From JBAZOO01 sp041648735 (lineage in GTDB: Bacteria > Verrucomicrobiota > Lentisphaeria > Oligosphaerales > CAITYL01), in contig JBAZOO010000017.1 of the NCBI GenBank assembly GCA_041648735.1, positions 10,387 to 74,386 of the forward strand: a stretch of 64,000 nt of DNA, read 5' to 3'. The translations under genes and the position numbers were made by a program. The notes under the pieces were generated by a model. The model was not told the DNA's origin. It saw only the letters and a program-made list of their open reading frames with translations, and searched no databases. Of this stretch, positions 25,185 through 33,706 are shown piece by piece; position 1 is the first letter of the stretch; each line of letters opens with the position of its first letter.

Positions 25185-26315
25185 TTACTGTTGCTGGGCG
25201 CCCAGTTCCCATCCCGCCTGGATGAAGGCGAGGTAATTTTCGATCATGGCTTCGCCGGGCTCCGGGTCGTAGGGGCCGGCGGAGGGGGAGAGGATGAAGG
25301 GATGCCCCTTCGCCTCGGCCAGGACTTGGGCCACGGCCGCGCGCATCTGTTCCGGCGTCGAACTGCGGAAGTCGTCATACTGGATGTTGCCGATGAGGGT
25401 GAGGCGGTCGTGGGTGATCTGGAACGCCTCGGGCAAGGTGCAATTGCCGATGGGCGGAGCTTCGATGGTGTGGAGCGCGTCCGGCGCCATCGCCAGGATG
25501 TCCGGCAACACTTCCTTGATCTGGCCATGGTAATGGAGGATCACCTTCTTGCCGTGGGCATGGACCAAGTCAATGAGTTCCGTTTCGAACGGCACCACCC
25601 AGCGGCGGAAGGTCTCCACGCTCACCAGGGGCGGCGAGGCCAGCTCGGAGCCGACCAGGAAATAGAGGTCCGCCAAATCCCGCTCGAGGGTCAGGTGGTA
25701 GAGGTTGACGAACCGCTCCTGCAGCTTGCGCAGCACGGACTCGACCAGCTCGGGGCAGGTCAGGGACCAGATGGCGTACTCTTCGAGCTTCGAGCGCCCA
25801 TAGAGGATGGTGATCGGATCCCCCAAGTCAAGCATCATCGCGCCGTGCTCGGCGGGGAATTCCGCCTTCTCCCGCAGGTACTCCGGGAGGAGCCGGTCCA
25901 GTTCCCGGCTCAAGGCCGCCCGGTCGGCGAGCACCGGCAGCGCGGCGAAGAACGCCAGGTCCTCCTCCGATTCCAGCAGCTTCTTCACCTGCGTGCCGGC
26001 GGGGCCGGAACGCTGCCAGGAGACCAGGGAGCGCCCCTGCCATTCCACGGTGAGGCGGTCCTCGACGGTGCCGTCCGGGAGCCGTGTCCGCTCCTGGCGC
26101 TCCACGACCTCCGGGGCGAAGAAGGGGATGTCGAGGTTGCGCCGGTCGAGCATGATGCAGGTGCCGCGCGAGGCGTCGAAGACGCGGCGCCACTGCGGAT
26201 GGGTGCGCACGTCCACGTAACAGCCAATGGGATGGTAGGGGAAAAGCAGCCAGATGGGGACGCGGTCAACCGGCTCGCGGTTGAGGGCGGCAAAAAGGCG
26301 TTGGCGGGCATTCAT
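25185..26315 (-). CDS. Uroporphyrinogen decarboxylase (URO-D) superfamily protein
   Basis: The 376-residue protein starts MNARQRLFAALNREPVDRVP, the usual opening of URO-D superfamily methyltransferase-like proteins, and has the barrel landmarks DLGDPITILYG, KKVILHYHGQI and GNIQYDDF. PVC genomes carry many such paralogues that are not haem enzymes; several act as corrinoid-dependent methyltransferases. Histidines in LHYHGQ could bind metal. It is the first gene of a two-gene operon with the FAD oxidoreductase and is divergent from an AraC regulator that probably controls it. It is not expected to be hemE, since the conserved porphyrin-binding N-terminal arginines are not evident. Confidence 0.85.
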   Translation of the reverse strand: MNARQRLFAALNREPVDRVPIWLLFPYHPIGCYVDVRTHPQWRRVFDASRGTCIMLDRRNLDIPFFAPEVVERQERTRLPDGTVEDRLTVEWQGRSLVSWQRSGPAGTQVKKLLESEEDLAFFAALPVLADRAALSRELDRLLPEYLREKAEFPAEHGAMMLDLGDPITILYGRSKLEEYAIWSLTCPELVESVLRKLQERFVNLYHLTLERDLADLYFLVGSELASPPLVSVETFRRWVVPFETELIDLVHAHGKKVILHYHGQIKEVLPDILAMAPDALHTIEAPPIGNCTLPEAFQITHDRLTLIGNIQYDDFRSSTPEQMRAAVAQVLAEAKGHPFILSPSAGPYDPEPGEAMIENYLAFIQAGWELGAQQQ

Positions 26316-26572
26316 TGGCGGTTCACTCCGTGCAAAGCGGCCTGCGGTCTTGATGCGCCTACCATAGCTCGGAAACCGCCGCTGTCATTTTGCCAGATTC
26401 GCTATATTGTCCATGCCTGGCGGTGGCGTGGGCTTGGGCACCGGCGGCCAGGGACGGTGGCGAATGGCTCCTCTCCCAAGGGAATCAAGCCCGTGCCAGG
26501 CCGGTCGGCAGCCTCCAGTGATTCAGACTTTTTCTCCATATCATTCCCCCTTCGCCCCCAGGAAAGGCCACG

Positions 26573-27415
26573 ATGGACCAGCCACTTTCCAATTCGGCCT
26601 ATTGCGCCTGGCTCCTCGGCCACCGGCTGCGGATCACGCTCGCCTGCCGCGTCGAGCTGCGCCGCGGAACGGTGTCGCCGTGGGGGATGGTCGCCCACCC
26701 GAAGCTGCTCCTGGTGGAAAGCGGCAACCTGGACTACCGCCTGGGCGGCCAGCGGCTGGCGCTGGGATCGGGAAGCCTGCTCTTCCGTCCGGCCCACAGC
26801 CTGGCGTCCTGGCGGGTAGATGGGCGCGACGGCGTCCGCTTCGCCTTTTGCGAGTTCGCCGCCGCCCCCGGCGGGGAGCTGCCCGCTTTCCCGCGGCCGC
26901 TCCTGCGCCTGCCGGCGGACAGTGCGGACGCCGCCAGCCTGCACCGGCTGCACCGGCTGGGGCTGGAGGGTTCCGGGGCCGCCGTCCAGATGGAGGCCGA
27001 AGGGGAACTCAAGGGGCTCCTGGCCCGTTTCCTCCGCCACGCCCGCCACGCGCCCGCCGCCCAGGCGCCGCCGCGCTCGACCTTCGCCGTGCATGCGGCC
27101 ATTCGCATCCTGTGCGACGAGTACGCCCGGCCCGACCCGCTCCGCGCCCTCCCGGAACGCGTCCAGCTCAGCGCCGCCTATTTGCGTGCCTGCTTCCAAC
27201 GGGAAACCGGCCAGTCGCCGCAGACGTTCCTGCGCCGCCTCCGTTTGGACGCCGCCCGCGACCTGCTGCTCCACTCCGGGCTCAGCGTCAAGGAGGCCGC
27301 CGCCGCCGTCGGCTACGCCGACCCGCTCTACTTTTCCCGGCTCTACCGCGCCCACCACCGCCGCCCGCCGTCGGCGGACCGCCTGCCCCCCATGCCGCCC
27401 CCCCGGCGCCGGTGA
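26573..27415 (+). CDS. AraC-family transcriptional regulator
   Basis: The 280-residue protein has an N-terminal cupin-like effector domain (RGTVSPWGMVAHPKLLLVES, LGSGSLLFRPAH) and a C-terminal pair of helix-turn-helix motifs from about residue 180: LSAAYLRACFQRETGQSPQTF then KEAAAAVGYADPLYFSRLYR, the AraC signature. It lies divergently from the URO-D/FAD oxidoreductase operon across a 257-bp gap and is the natural candidate to activate it in response to a sugar-like ligand. The start ATG at 26573 is preceded by AGGAAAGG at a good distance. It converges on eno with a strong terminator between. Confidence 0.9.
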   Translation: MDQPLSNSAYCAWLLGHRLRITLACRVELRRGTVSPWGMVAHPKLLLVESGNLDYRLGGQRLALGSGSLLFRPAHSLASWRVDGRDGVRFAFCEFAAAPGGELPAFPRPLLRLPADSADAASLHRLHRLGLEGSGAAVQMEAEGELKGLLARFLRHARHAPAAQAPPRSTFAVHAAIRILCDEYARPDPLRALPERVQLSAAYLRACFQRETGQSPQTFLRRLRLDAARDLLLHSGLSVKEAAAAVGYADPLYFSRLYRAHHRRPPSADRLPPMPPPRRR

Positions 27416-27421
27416 GGCGGC

Positions 27422-27468
27422 GAAAAACGGGCGCGGCCCGCCGGGAACCATCCCGTGCGGGCCGCGCC
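27422..27468 (-). terminator. Strong intrinsic terminator of eno
   Basis: GGCGCGGCCCGC (27430-27441) and GCGGGCCGCGCC (27457-27468) form a perfect 12-bp stem. Read on the minus strand it is followed by CGTTTTTCG, so it terminates transcripts leaving eno; it may also act on the AraC side. Confidence 0.8.
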
Positions 27469-27486
27469 TCCGGGCCGGGGCCGGTT

Positions 27487-28782
27487 TCAGGCAATCCGCT
27501 TCATGCCATAGACCGCCTTGGCGCCCAGCATCTCCTCGATCCGGAGGAGCTGGTTGTACTTGGCCATGCGGTCGGAACGGCTGGCGGAGCCGGTCTTGAT
27601 CTGGCCGCAGTTGGTGGCCACGGCAATGTCGGCGATGGTGCTGTCCTCGGTCTCGCCGGAACGGTGGGAGAGGACGGCGGCCAGGCCGTGGCGGTGCGCC
27701 ATCTCCACGGCGTCCAGCGTCTCGGTCAGGGTGCCGATCTGGTTGACCTTGACGAGGATGGCGTTGCCGGCCTTCTCCCGGATCCCCTTCTCCAGGTACT
27801 TGACGTTGGTGACGAAGAGGTCGTCGCCGACAAGCTGGCACTTGCCGCCGAGGGCGGCGGTGAGCAGCTTCCAGCCCTCCCAGTCGCATTCGCACATGCC
27901 GTCCTCGATGGAGTCGATCGGATAGGCCTTGAGCAGCTTCCCGTAGAACTTGACCATCTCCTCCGCCGTCTTGGACTCAGCTTTCTTGCCGGCCTTGGCG
28001 GCCTTCTTGAAGACATAGAGCTTCTTCTCGCGGTCATAGAACTCGGAGGAGGCGACGTCGAGGGCGATCTTGACCTGCTTGCCCGGCGCGTAGCCGGCCT
28101 TCTCGATGGCCAGCATGATCACGTCCAGCGCGTCCTCGACGCCGGCGAGGCTGGGGGCGAAGCCGCCCTCGTCGCCGACCGCGGTGCCCAGGCCGCGGTC
28201 ATGCAGCACCTTCTTCAGGGCGTGGAAGATCTCGCAGCCGGCGCGGAGGGCTTCGCGGAAGCTCGGGAAGTTGACCGGGCGGATCATGAACTCCTGGAAG
28301 TCGATCGGCGCGTCGGAATGGGCGCCGCCGTTGATGATGTTCATCATCGGCACGGGCAGCACCTTGGCGTTGGTGCCGCCGATGTAGCGGAAGAGCGGCA
28401 GCCCGAGTTCGGCGGCGGCGGCATGGGCGCAGGCCAGGGAGACGCCGAGGATGGCGTTGGCGCCGAGCTTGGACTTGGTGGGGGTGCCGTCCATCTCGAG
28501 CATCGTCCGGTCAATGCCGACCTGGTCGAACACGTCCATCCCCTCCAGTTCGGGCTGGATCGTGTCGTTGACGTTGGCGACCGCCTTGAGGACGCCCTTG
28601 CCGAGGTAGCGCTTCTTGTCGCCGTCGCGCAGCTCCAACGCCTCGTTTTCGCCGGTGGAGGCGCCGGAGGGGACGGCGGCGCGGCGGACCGTGCCGCTGT
28701 CAAGGACGACTTCGACTTCGACGGTCGGGTTGCCGCGGGAATCAAGGATTTCGCGGGCGGTGACGTCATGGATCATGCTCAT
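27487..28782 (-). CDS. eno: Enolase
   Basis: Enolase interconverts 2-phosphoglycerate and phosphoenolpyruvate in glycolysis. The 431-residue product has all landmarks: AREILDSRGNPTVEVEV near the N-terminus, PSGASTGENEALELRDGD, the metal ligands in ALDVASSEFY, DSIEDGM and GDDLFVTN, and KVNQIGTLTETL followed by the signature SHRSGETEDSTIAD. An insertion rich in Lys and Ala (KAAKAGKKAESK) around residues 255-270 is longer than in E. coli. The first 10 codons and 22 bp of leader are duplicated as a 54-bp repeat at the start of the next gene upstream. A strong terminator follows the gene. Confidence 0.98.
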   Translation of the reverse strand: MSMIHDVTAREILDSRGNPTVEVEVVLDSGTVRRAAVPSGASTGENEALELRDGDKKRYLGKGVLKAVANVNDTIQPELEGMDVFDQVGIDRTMLEMDGTPTKSKLGANAILGVSLACAHAAAAELGLPLFRYIGGTNAKVLPVPMMNIINGGAHSDAPIDFQEFMIRPVNFPSFREALRAGCEIFHALKKVLHDRGLGTAVGDEGGFAPSLAGVEDALDVIMLAIEKAGYAPGKQVKIALDVASSEFYDREKKLYVFKKAAKAGKKAESKTAEEMVKFYGKLLKAYPIDSIEDGMCECDWEGWKLLTAALGGKCQLVGDDLFVTNVKYLEKGIREKAGNAILVKVNQIGTLTETLDAVEMAHRHGLAAVLSHRSGETEDSTIADIAVATNCGQIKTGSASRSDRMAKYNQLLRIEEMLGAKAVYGMKRIA

Positions 28783-28804
28783 GGCAGGCTCTTTCTTTCG
28801 CTCT
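28751..28804 (-). repeat. 54-bp direct repeat, original copy at the eno start
   Basis: This copy covers the ribosome-binding region, start codon and first 10 codons of eno. It is identical to 29606-29659, 855 bp away in the same orientation. Confidence 0.95.
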
Positions 28805-28896
28805 TCGGTTCTGGGTTTCTGGGGTTCTGGGGGGGGGTGCGGATCGGTTCCATCGGACTCATCAGCCCCATGGGGCTCATCGTCCGGCGGAGTGCC

Positions 28897-29637
28897 TCAT
28901 TCCGTCGGGGGGCCGGGGAGGCGCAGGTGGTTCTGGCGGACAATGGTCTCCAGGTTCGGGCCGGTGAAGCCTTGGACATGGCCGTCGCCAAACAGCACGA
29001 TGCTGAAGTTCCGGTGGTTGCCGTCGCGGTCGGCGGCAAGGACGGTGGCGCTGTCCATGCTGTCCTCGGTTTGCCCCGCCCCGAAATAGAGGTAGGACTC
29101 GCACTGCTTGTCGGCAAACGACTCCGAATCAGTGGCCATCACGTTATTCGTGCTGGGACAGACAAAGACCTTGGGCGCTTCCAAATATTTTTCCTGCGCC
29201 AGGACGGCGAAGGACGGCGGCAGGTTGTCCCGATAATCCATGCTGTACATCTTGCAGGCCTTGCCGATCTGGGAGAGGTTGGCGACGCAGTTGATGCGCC
29301 GCGCCCTTTCCCGGGCGCCGCCGATGGCGGGGAGCATCAGCCCCGCGAGGATCGGGGCGATCAGCAGCATGGCGATGCCGATGTAGCCAGTGATCAGCCC
29401 CGTGGTGGCAAGGCCGCCGCCGCCCAAGGTGCCGTTGGACTGCCGGATCTTGCCCATGGCCAGATGCCCGCAAACGACGGCGGGAATGCCGAACAGGGGG
29501 CCGAGGACACAGGAGAGCACGCCAAGCAGCCCCAGCACCATGCTGGCAATGGCCAATCCGCATTTCGCCTGGACTGGCGGCGGCGGCGCGGCGGCGGTGG
29601 CATTGTCGCGGGCGGTGACGTCATGGATCATGCTCAT
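28897..29637 (-). CDS. DUF4190/pseudopilin-like membrane protein with captured eno N-terminus
   Basis: The 246-residue protein has two hydrophobic helices (about 26-52 and 75-102) in the DUF4190 style (GLAIASMVLGLLGVLSC, GHLAMGKIRQ), then a type II pseudopilin-like region starting ARERARRINCVANLSQIGKACKMYSMDY and a C-terminal segment with VLFGDGHVQGF, the H-x-DG-type end of Lentisphaerae/Planctomycetes pseudopilin-like proteins. It should sit in the inner membrane with the C-terminal domain outside. Its first ten residues, MSMIHDVTAR, are identical to enolase and are encoded by the 54-bp repeat; the natural start is therefore missing and this gene uses a copied eno leader. It is co-oriented with eno and cysE. 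Confidence 0.82.
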   Translation of the reverse strand: MSMIHDVTARDNATAAAPPPPVQAKCGLAIASMVLGLLGVLSCVLGPLFGIPAVVCGHLAMGKIRQSNGTLGGGGLATTGLITGYIGIAMLLIAPILAGLMLPAIGGARERARRINCVANLSQIGKACKMYSMDYRDNLPPSFAVLAQEKYLEAPKVFVCPSTNNVMATDSESFADKQCESYLYFGAGQTEDSMDSATVLAADRDGNHRNFSIVLFGDGHVQGFTGPNLETIVRQNHLRLPGPPTE

Positions 29638-29659
29638 GGCAGGCTCTTTCTTTCGCTCT
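29606..29659 (-). repeat. 54-bp direct repeat, second copy
   Basis: Identical to 28751-28804. It supplies the leader, start codon and first ten codons of the DUF4190-like gene. Sequence beyond both ends differs completely from that around the eno copy. Confidence 0.95.
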
Positions 29660-29668
29660 CAGGCTGGC

Positions 29669-30658
29669 TCAGGCGGTGGGCTTGCGGGTGCGGATGGCGA
29701 GGTCGGGGGGGGCGACGGTGACCTTGGTGTAGGGCGGCACGCTCTCGGTGATCCAGACGTTGCCGCCGATGACCGAGTCGTGGCCGATGGTGATGTCGCC
29801 GAGCACGGTGGCGCCGGCGTAGAGGGTCACGTTGTCCTCGATGTTGGGGTGGCGCTTGGCCCCCTTGATGATCCGGCCGCAGGCGTCCTTGGGGAAGCTC
29901 AGGGCGCCAAGGGTCACCCCCTGGTAGATTTTGACGTTGTCGCCGACCACGGCGGTCTCGCCGACCACCACGCCGGTGCCGTGGTCAATGAAGAGGCTGG
30001 CGCCGAGGGTGGCGCCGGGATGGATGTCGATGCCGGTGACGGCATGGGCGTACTCGCCCATGACCCGCGGGACCAGCGGCACGCCGGCCTGGTAGAGGAC
30101 GTGGGCGAGGCGGTTGATGGCGATGGCCTTGAGGCCGGGATAGGCGATGACGACCTCGTCGGGCGAATTGGTGGCGGGGTCGCCGTCCAGGGCCGCCTGC
30201 ACGTCCTTCTTCAGCAGCTCGCGCAGCCGCGGCAAGGCTTCCAGGAGGGCAATGGTGGCGTCTTCGGCCTGGCGGCGGCAGTTGCCGGTGGAGCAGCAGC
30301 GCAGCCGGCAGTTGTAGGCATAGGCCCGCTCGATCTGCTCCACGAGCTGGCGGAAGATGTGGTTGACCTGGCTGCCGATGACGAACTCGACGTTGGCGCG
30401 GTCGATGGGGAAGCGGCCGGAATAGCCGGGGAAGAGCACTTCGAGGAGGTCGTGGAGGACTTGGATGACCTCCTCGCTTTGCGGCATGTTGCTGCCGTCT
30501 AGATGGTTGATGCCAGTGCCGTCCTGGTAGGTGGCCCCCAGCCCCTGGGTCAGCCCCCGGGCCAGCTCGGACGTCCAGCGGGAAACGAACTCGCGGCCGG
30601 TCAGCCGTTCACACACGGGGCCGGTTGGGGCCGCGGCAGGCGTGGAATCAGGGCTCAT
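29669..30658 (-). CDS. cysE: Serine O-acetyltransferase
   Basis: The 329-residue enzyme transfers acetyl from acetyl-CoA to L-serine, the first step of cysteine synthesis. A helical N-terminal domain (to about 170) is followed by the left-handed beta-helix: GIDIHPGATLGASLFIDHGTG, VVGETAVVGDNVKIYQGVTLG, then KRHPNIEDNVTLYAGATVLG and IGHDSVIGGNVWITESVP, with the catalytic His in FIDHGTG. The long N-terminus resembles the EpsC/SAT subgroup rather than the short E. coli type. The ATG at 30656-30658 overlaps the end of dtd by 11 bp, so translation is coupled. The C-terminus lacks an obvious terminal Ile for docking to cysteine synthase. Confidence 0.93.
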   Translation of the reverse strand: MSPDSTPAAAPTGPVCERLTGREFVSRWTSELARGLTQGLGATYQDGTGINHLDGSNMPQSEEVIQVLHDLLEVLFPGYSGRFPIDRANVEFVIGSQVNHIFRQLVEQIERAYAYNCRLRCCSTGNCRRQAEDATIALLEALPRLRELLKKDVQAALDGDPATNSPDEVVIAYPGLKAIAINRLAHVLYQAGVPLVPRVMGEYAHAVTGIDIHPGATLGASLFIDHGTGVVVGETAVVGDNVKIYQGVTLGALSFPKDACGRIIKGAKRHPNIEDNVTLYAGATVLGDITIGHDSVIGGNVWITESVPPYTKVTVAPPDLAIRTRKPTA

Positions 30659-31124
30659 GCTTGCTCTCCTGGAATGGCCCCGCCGCCTCGCGCTCAAGCA
30701 GCAGGGTGACGGGGCCATGGTTCTGCAAATATACTTCCATCTCCGCGCCGAACCGCCCGGATTCCACCGGCAGCCCGGCCTTGCGGAGTTCGCGGAGGAA
30801 GGTTTCATGGAGCGGGATGGCCAGCGCCGGCGGCGCGGCCGCCGTGAAGCCGGGGCGGCGGCCGCGGCGGGCGTCGCCATAGAGGGTGAACTGGGAGATG
30901 ACCAGCAGCCCGCCCCGCAGGTCGCGGACGGAACGGTTCATCTTCCCCTCCCCGTCCTCGAAGATGCGCAACTCCAGGCACTTGTCGGCCAGCCAAGCGG
31001 CCTCGGCCGGCGTGTCGCCCTGGCGGATCCCCAGGAAGACCACCAACCCCTCGCCGATCGCGCCGACGATCTCGCCGCCGATTTCGACCCGCGCCTGCTT
31101 CGCCCGTTGGATCAACGCCCGCAT
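30648..31124 (-). CDS. dtd: D-aminoacyl-tRNA deacylase
   Basis: Dtd removes D-amino acids mistakenly loaded on tRNA. The 158-residue protein (usual length about 145-150) has the catalytic motif SQFTLYGDARRGRRPGF and, near the C-terminus, a GP-motif NHGPVTLLLE in place of the usual NDGPVT. MRALIQRAKQARVEIGGE is the standard start. A TATAGT -10-like element lies upstream on the minus strand at 31193-31198, close to the divergent promoter of the Xre-RES operon. The C-terminal tail (EREAAGPFQESKHEP) runs into the cysE start by 11 bp. Confidence 0.93.
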   Translation of the reverse strand: MRALIQRAKQARVEIGGEIVGAIGEGLVVFLGIRQGDTPAEAAWLADKCLELRIFEDGEGKMNRSVRDLRGGLLVISQFTLYGDARRGRRPGFTAAAPPALAIPLHETFLRELRKAGLPVESGRFGAEMEVYLQNHGPVTLLLEREAAGPFQESKHEP

Positions 31125-31215
31125 GCCACCGCCTCCCGCGCCCGGTGCCGCCTCCCCGACCTGGCCGGGAGAGGGGACGCACTGGTGCGCGTACTATAAG
31201 CGGCGGCGGCCCGAT

Positions 31216-31244
31216 TTGAAAAATTGCGACAAGTGGCATATTGT
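31216..31244 (+). promoter_or_regulatory. Promoter of the Xre-RES toxin-antitoxin operon
   Basis: TTGAAA (31216-31221), exactly 17 bp, TATTGT (31239-31244). The antitoxin start follows 29 bp later with GGAGG in between. The divergent dtd -10 element overlaps upstream. Confidence 0.6.
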
Positions 31245-31272
31245 ACTTATGCCAGATGGAGGGCATCGGACC

Positions 31273-31743
31273 ATGAAAAAAGCCAAGACCCAACCCGCCG
31301 CCACCACCGCCGCCGGCAAGATCCGCTACGAAGGGGCGGAGGCGGCCCCGTGGGAATTGCACGACGCCTCCGTCGCCTATGTGGTGGATCAAGTCCGGAG
31401 CGGCCTGCCGGTCACCGCCTTCACCGGCGTCCAGGCGCGGCTGGGAGTGAACCAAACCGCCTTCACCCGGCTCACCGGCATCAGCCCGCGCACGCTGATG
31501 CGCCGGCGCACCACGCACAGCGGCCGGCTGACCCCCGCGGAGTCCGCGCCAGTGATGCGCTACGCGCTCCTCTACAAGCGCGCGGTCGAGGTTTTCGGCA
31601 CGGCGGAACAGGCGGAGGCCTGGCTGAAGAAGCCGCGGCCGGCCTTGGGCGGCTGCACGCCCCTGGACTACGCCAGCACGGAGTTCGGGGCGCGCGAGGT
31701 GGAGGAGCTCCTCGGCCGGCTCGAGCAGGGAGTTTTCTCCTGA
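31273..31743 (+). CDS. Xre/MbcA/ParS-family antitoxin
   Basis: The 156-residue protein has a Xre-like helix-turn-helix (GVNQTAFTRLTGISPRTLMRR, about residues 60-80) and the MbcA/ParS C-terminal domain (YALLYKRAVEVFGTAEQAEAWLKKPRPALGGCTPLDY, then AREVEELLGRLEQGVFS), the standard antitoxin partner of RES-domain toxins. It should bind DNA to autoregulate the operon and block the toxin active site with its C-terminus. ATG 31273 is chosen for the GGAGG at 31258; an ATG at 31249 is possible. Its stop overlaps the toxin start (TGATG). It contains a GCGGAGTCCGC motif at 31537-31547. Confidence 0.92.
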   Translation: MKKAKTQPAATTAAGKIRYEGAEAAPWELHDASVAYVVDQVRSGLPVTAFTGVQARLGVNQTAFTRLTGISPRTLMRRRTTHSGRLTPAESAPVMRYALLYKRAVEVFGTAEQAEAWLKKPRPALGGCTPLDYASTEFGAREVEELLGRLEQGVFS

Positions 31744-32213
31744 TGCCAACCCTCGCCGCCTGGCGCATCACCCGGCTGGAGTTCGTCGGCGCGGCCTTCA
31801 CCGGCGAAGGCGCCAGCCGCTATCCCGGCCGCTGGAACCCCGCCGGGGCGCCCATGGTCTACACGGCCGGCTCCCTCTCCTTGGCAGTGCTGGAAATCCT
31901 GGCGCACCTGGACGACACGGCCGCGCTCGCCCGGTACGTCGCCATCCCGGTCGAATTTGCGGCGGACTGGTGCGAGACGCTGCCCCGGCACCGGCTGCCG
32001 GCGGACTGGCGGCGGCAGCCGGTGCCGGAGTCCACCCGCGGCGTCGGCGCGGACTGGCTGCGGGCGGGGCGCCGCGCCGTCCTGGCGGTGCCGAGCGTGG
32101 TCATCCCCCAGGAGTCCAACTACTTGCTCAACCCCAGCCACGCCCAGTTCGGCGGGATCCGGATTGGGGCGCCGCAGCCGCTGCCCTTCGACCCACGGCT
32201 GCTCCCGCGCTGA
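31743..32213 (+). CDS. RES-domain toxin
   Basis: RES toxins degrade or modify NAD+. The 156-residue protein shows the naming residues: Arg in GEGASRYPGRWNPAGAPMVYTA, Glu in LAVLEILAHL and Ser in IPQESNYLLNPSH. It is full length and overlaps the upstream antitoxin by one base (TGATG). Both genes have the high GC content of the chromosome, so this pair appears long resident, in contrast to the decayed toxin-antitoxin cluster at 18.8-20.6 kb. The next gene is convergent with 8 bp between stops. Confidence 0.92.
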   Translation: MPTLAAWRITRLEFVGAAFTGEGASRYPGRWNPAGAPMVYTAGSLSLAVLEILAHLDDTAALARYVAIPVEFAADWCETLPRHRLPADWRRQPVPESTRGVGADWLRAGRRAVLAVPSVVIPQESNYLLNPSHAQFGGIRIGAPQPLPFDPRLLPR

Positions 32214-32221
32214 GGCCGGCC

Positions 32222-33583
32222 TCAGGGATTGCGGCTGGATTTCAGGCGGCGCAGGACCAGCTCGAACAGGGCGATGTGCTCCGGCGCGGTGTCGCCGTAC
32301 ATCAATTGGGCGCAGAGCTGGGGGGTGATGTCGGCGCGCTCATTGGCCGCCTTGTGGAAGAGGCTGCAATAATAGCGGGTGATGAACTCGTCGAGTTCAT
32401 GGACGCCGCGGAACAGGCTGACGGCGCGCTGGTCCATCGGTTTTTCGCTCGTGCCCGGATCTTCCCAGAGACAGCCGCCATGGATCAGGGAGAAGAGGGT
32501 GCCGAACCATTCCTTGTCGGTCACGGTGCGGGATGGATCCACCTGCTGCCGGAGTTCGTCCAAGGTGAGGGAGCCGCTGCGCTGCTGGAGCTGCTGGAAA
32601 ATGCCGTCCAGGATGTCGTGGCGCATGCGCGGTTCGCGGATGAACCAGCGGGTGTTGGTCATGTAGTCGGCAAACCGCTGCGGCGCCGCCTCGCCCGCCT
32701 CGGCGGCGGCCGCCATCGGCACGGCGGTGGGTGCCCCCGCCCCTTCCTCCTCCGCCGTGGCCGCGACCGCCGGCGCCGGTGGCGGCGCGGTGGCGGCCGG
32801 GGGTGTCGCGGCGGGGGTGGGGGCGACGCCCCCACCCTCGTTCAGGCACACCGCCTCCTCGCCGTCCTCCCGGACGAACAAGGTGACGGCCGGCTGCTGC
32901 CGGAGCAGGTCGAAGATGTTGTTGAAGCCATAGTTGCGCGGCAGGAAGTTCGGGATCTGCTCCTTGAGGAACCCATAAAGGCGGCGCACGGGCAGAGGCC
33001 CCTCGGCGGCGAGGACGCTTTGCACCGCCTGCCTGACGGGGGCGGCATCCGCCACGCTCCGTGGCCGCGGCACCACCACCCCCTTGGGCGTGCAATAGAG
33101 GAATTCGTCGCAATTCTCCACCAGCGTCGAGGCGGCCGTGCCCTGGGCGCCGAGGCCGACCACCTTGCGGCCGCTGGCCTTGAGTTTGACGACCAGCGGC
33201 AGGAACTCGCCGTCACCCGTGGCGACCACGAAGGTGTCGAGGTTCGGATAATGCTGGAGGCAGTCCATGGCCTGGATGACGAGGTGGGTGTCGATGGCGT
33301 TCTTGCCGTTGAAGCCGCTGCGCACCACGTGCTGCATCTCGACGCCCGCCCGGGTCATGTCCTGGGCGTACTTGCGGAACCTGGGATTGCTCCAGTCGGC
33401 GAAGGCCTTGCGGTAGAGCACGCCGCCGTGCTGCTGCTCCAGGAACTGGATCACGGTGGAGATCGAAAACGGCTTGTCGCTGGCCGGCTCGTTGTTTTCC
33501 AGCCCCAGGATCAGGTTCTCGAAGTCCATCAGAAAGGCCAGCTTGCCTTGCGGTTGGCGGTGGGAGGATGCCATAGGATTCAT
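32222..33583 (-). CDS. NYN-domain protein with OST-HTH/LOTUS domain
   Basis: The 453-residue protein begins with a NYN (PIN-like) nuclease domain: LAFLMDFENLILGLE with the catalytic Asp near residue 20, GKNAIDTHLVIQAMD, and FVVATGDGEFLPLV, then VVGLGAQGTAAS. At about 182-245 a winged OST-HTH/LOTUS-type domain follows (PVRRLYGFLKEQIPNFLPRNYGFNNIFDLL, FVREDGEEAVCL). A Pro/Ala linker of about 60 residues leads to a helical C-terminal domain. NYN-LOTUS proteins act on RNA in several bacteria. There are two candidate starts (ATG at 33583, and MASSHRQ four codons later). An AT-rich 120-bp leader lies upstream. Confidence 0.88.
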   Translation of the reverse strand: MNPMASSHRQPQGKLAFLMDFENLILGLENNEPASDKPFSISTVIQFLEQQHGGVLYRKAFADWSNPRFRKYAQDMTRAGVEMQHVVRSGFNGKNAIDTHLVIQAMDCLQHYPNLDTFVVATGDGEFLPLVVKLKASGRKVVGLGAQGTAASTLVENCDEFLYCTPKGVVVPRPRSVADAAPVRQAVQSVLAAEGPLPVRRLYGFLKEQIPNFLPRNYGFNNIFDLLRQQPAVTLFVREDGEEAVCLNEGGGVAPTPAATPPAATAPPPAPAVAATAEEEGAGAPTAVPMAAAAEAGEAAPQRFADYMTNTRWFIREPRMRHDILDGIFQQLQQRSGSLTLDELRQQVDPSRTVTDKEWFGTLFSLIHGGCLWEDPGTSEKPMDQRAVSLFRGVHELDEFITRYYCSLFHKAANERADITPQLCAQLMYGDTAPEHIALFELVLRRLKSSRNP

Positions 33584-33706
33584 GTTTCCACAATTCTTTT
33601 TGTCGGATTTAGCGGTCGTTGCAGTTCAATACTGGGGTTTTCCCGCCGGCCGACGGGAAGGCGTGAATAGTACCGTCCGGATCGGAAAATGCAAGCACGG
33701 CCAAGC

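Noticed and set aside
25185..26315. hemE (haem biosynthesis)
   Set aside because: The protein belongs to the superfamily but sits with an FAD oxidoreductase and AraC regulator, as catabolic paralogues do, and the usual porphyrin-binding residues are not apparent.
26407..29721. A very long open frame opposite enolase and the DUF4190 gene
   Set aside because: It is antisense to well supported genes and has the low-complexity Gly/Val/Ala composition expected when GC-rich codons are read on the other strand.
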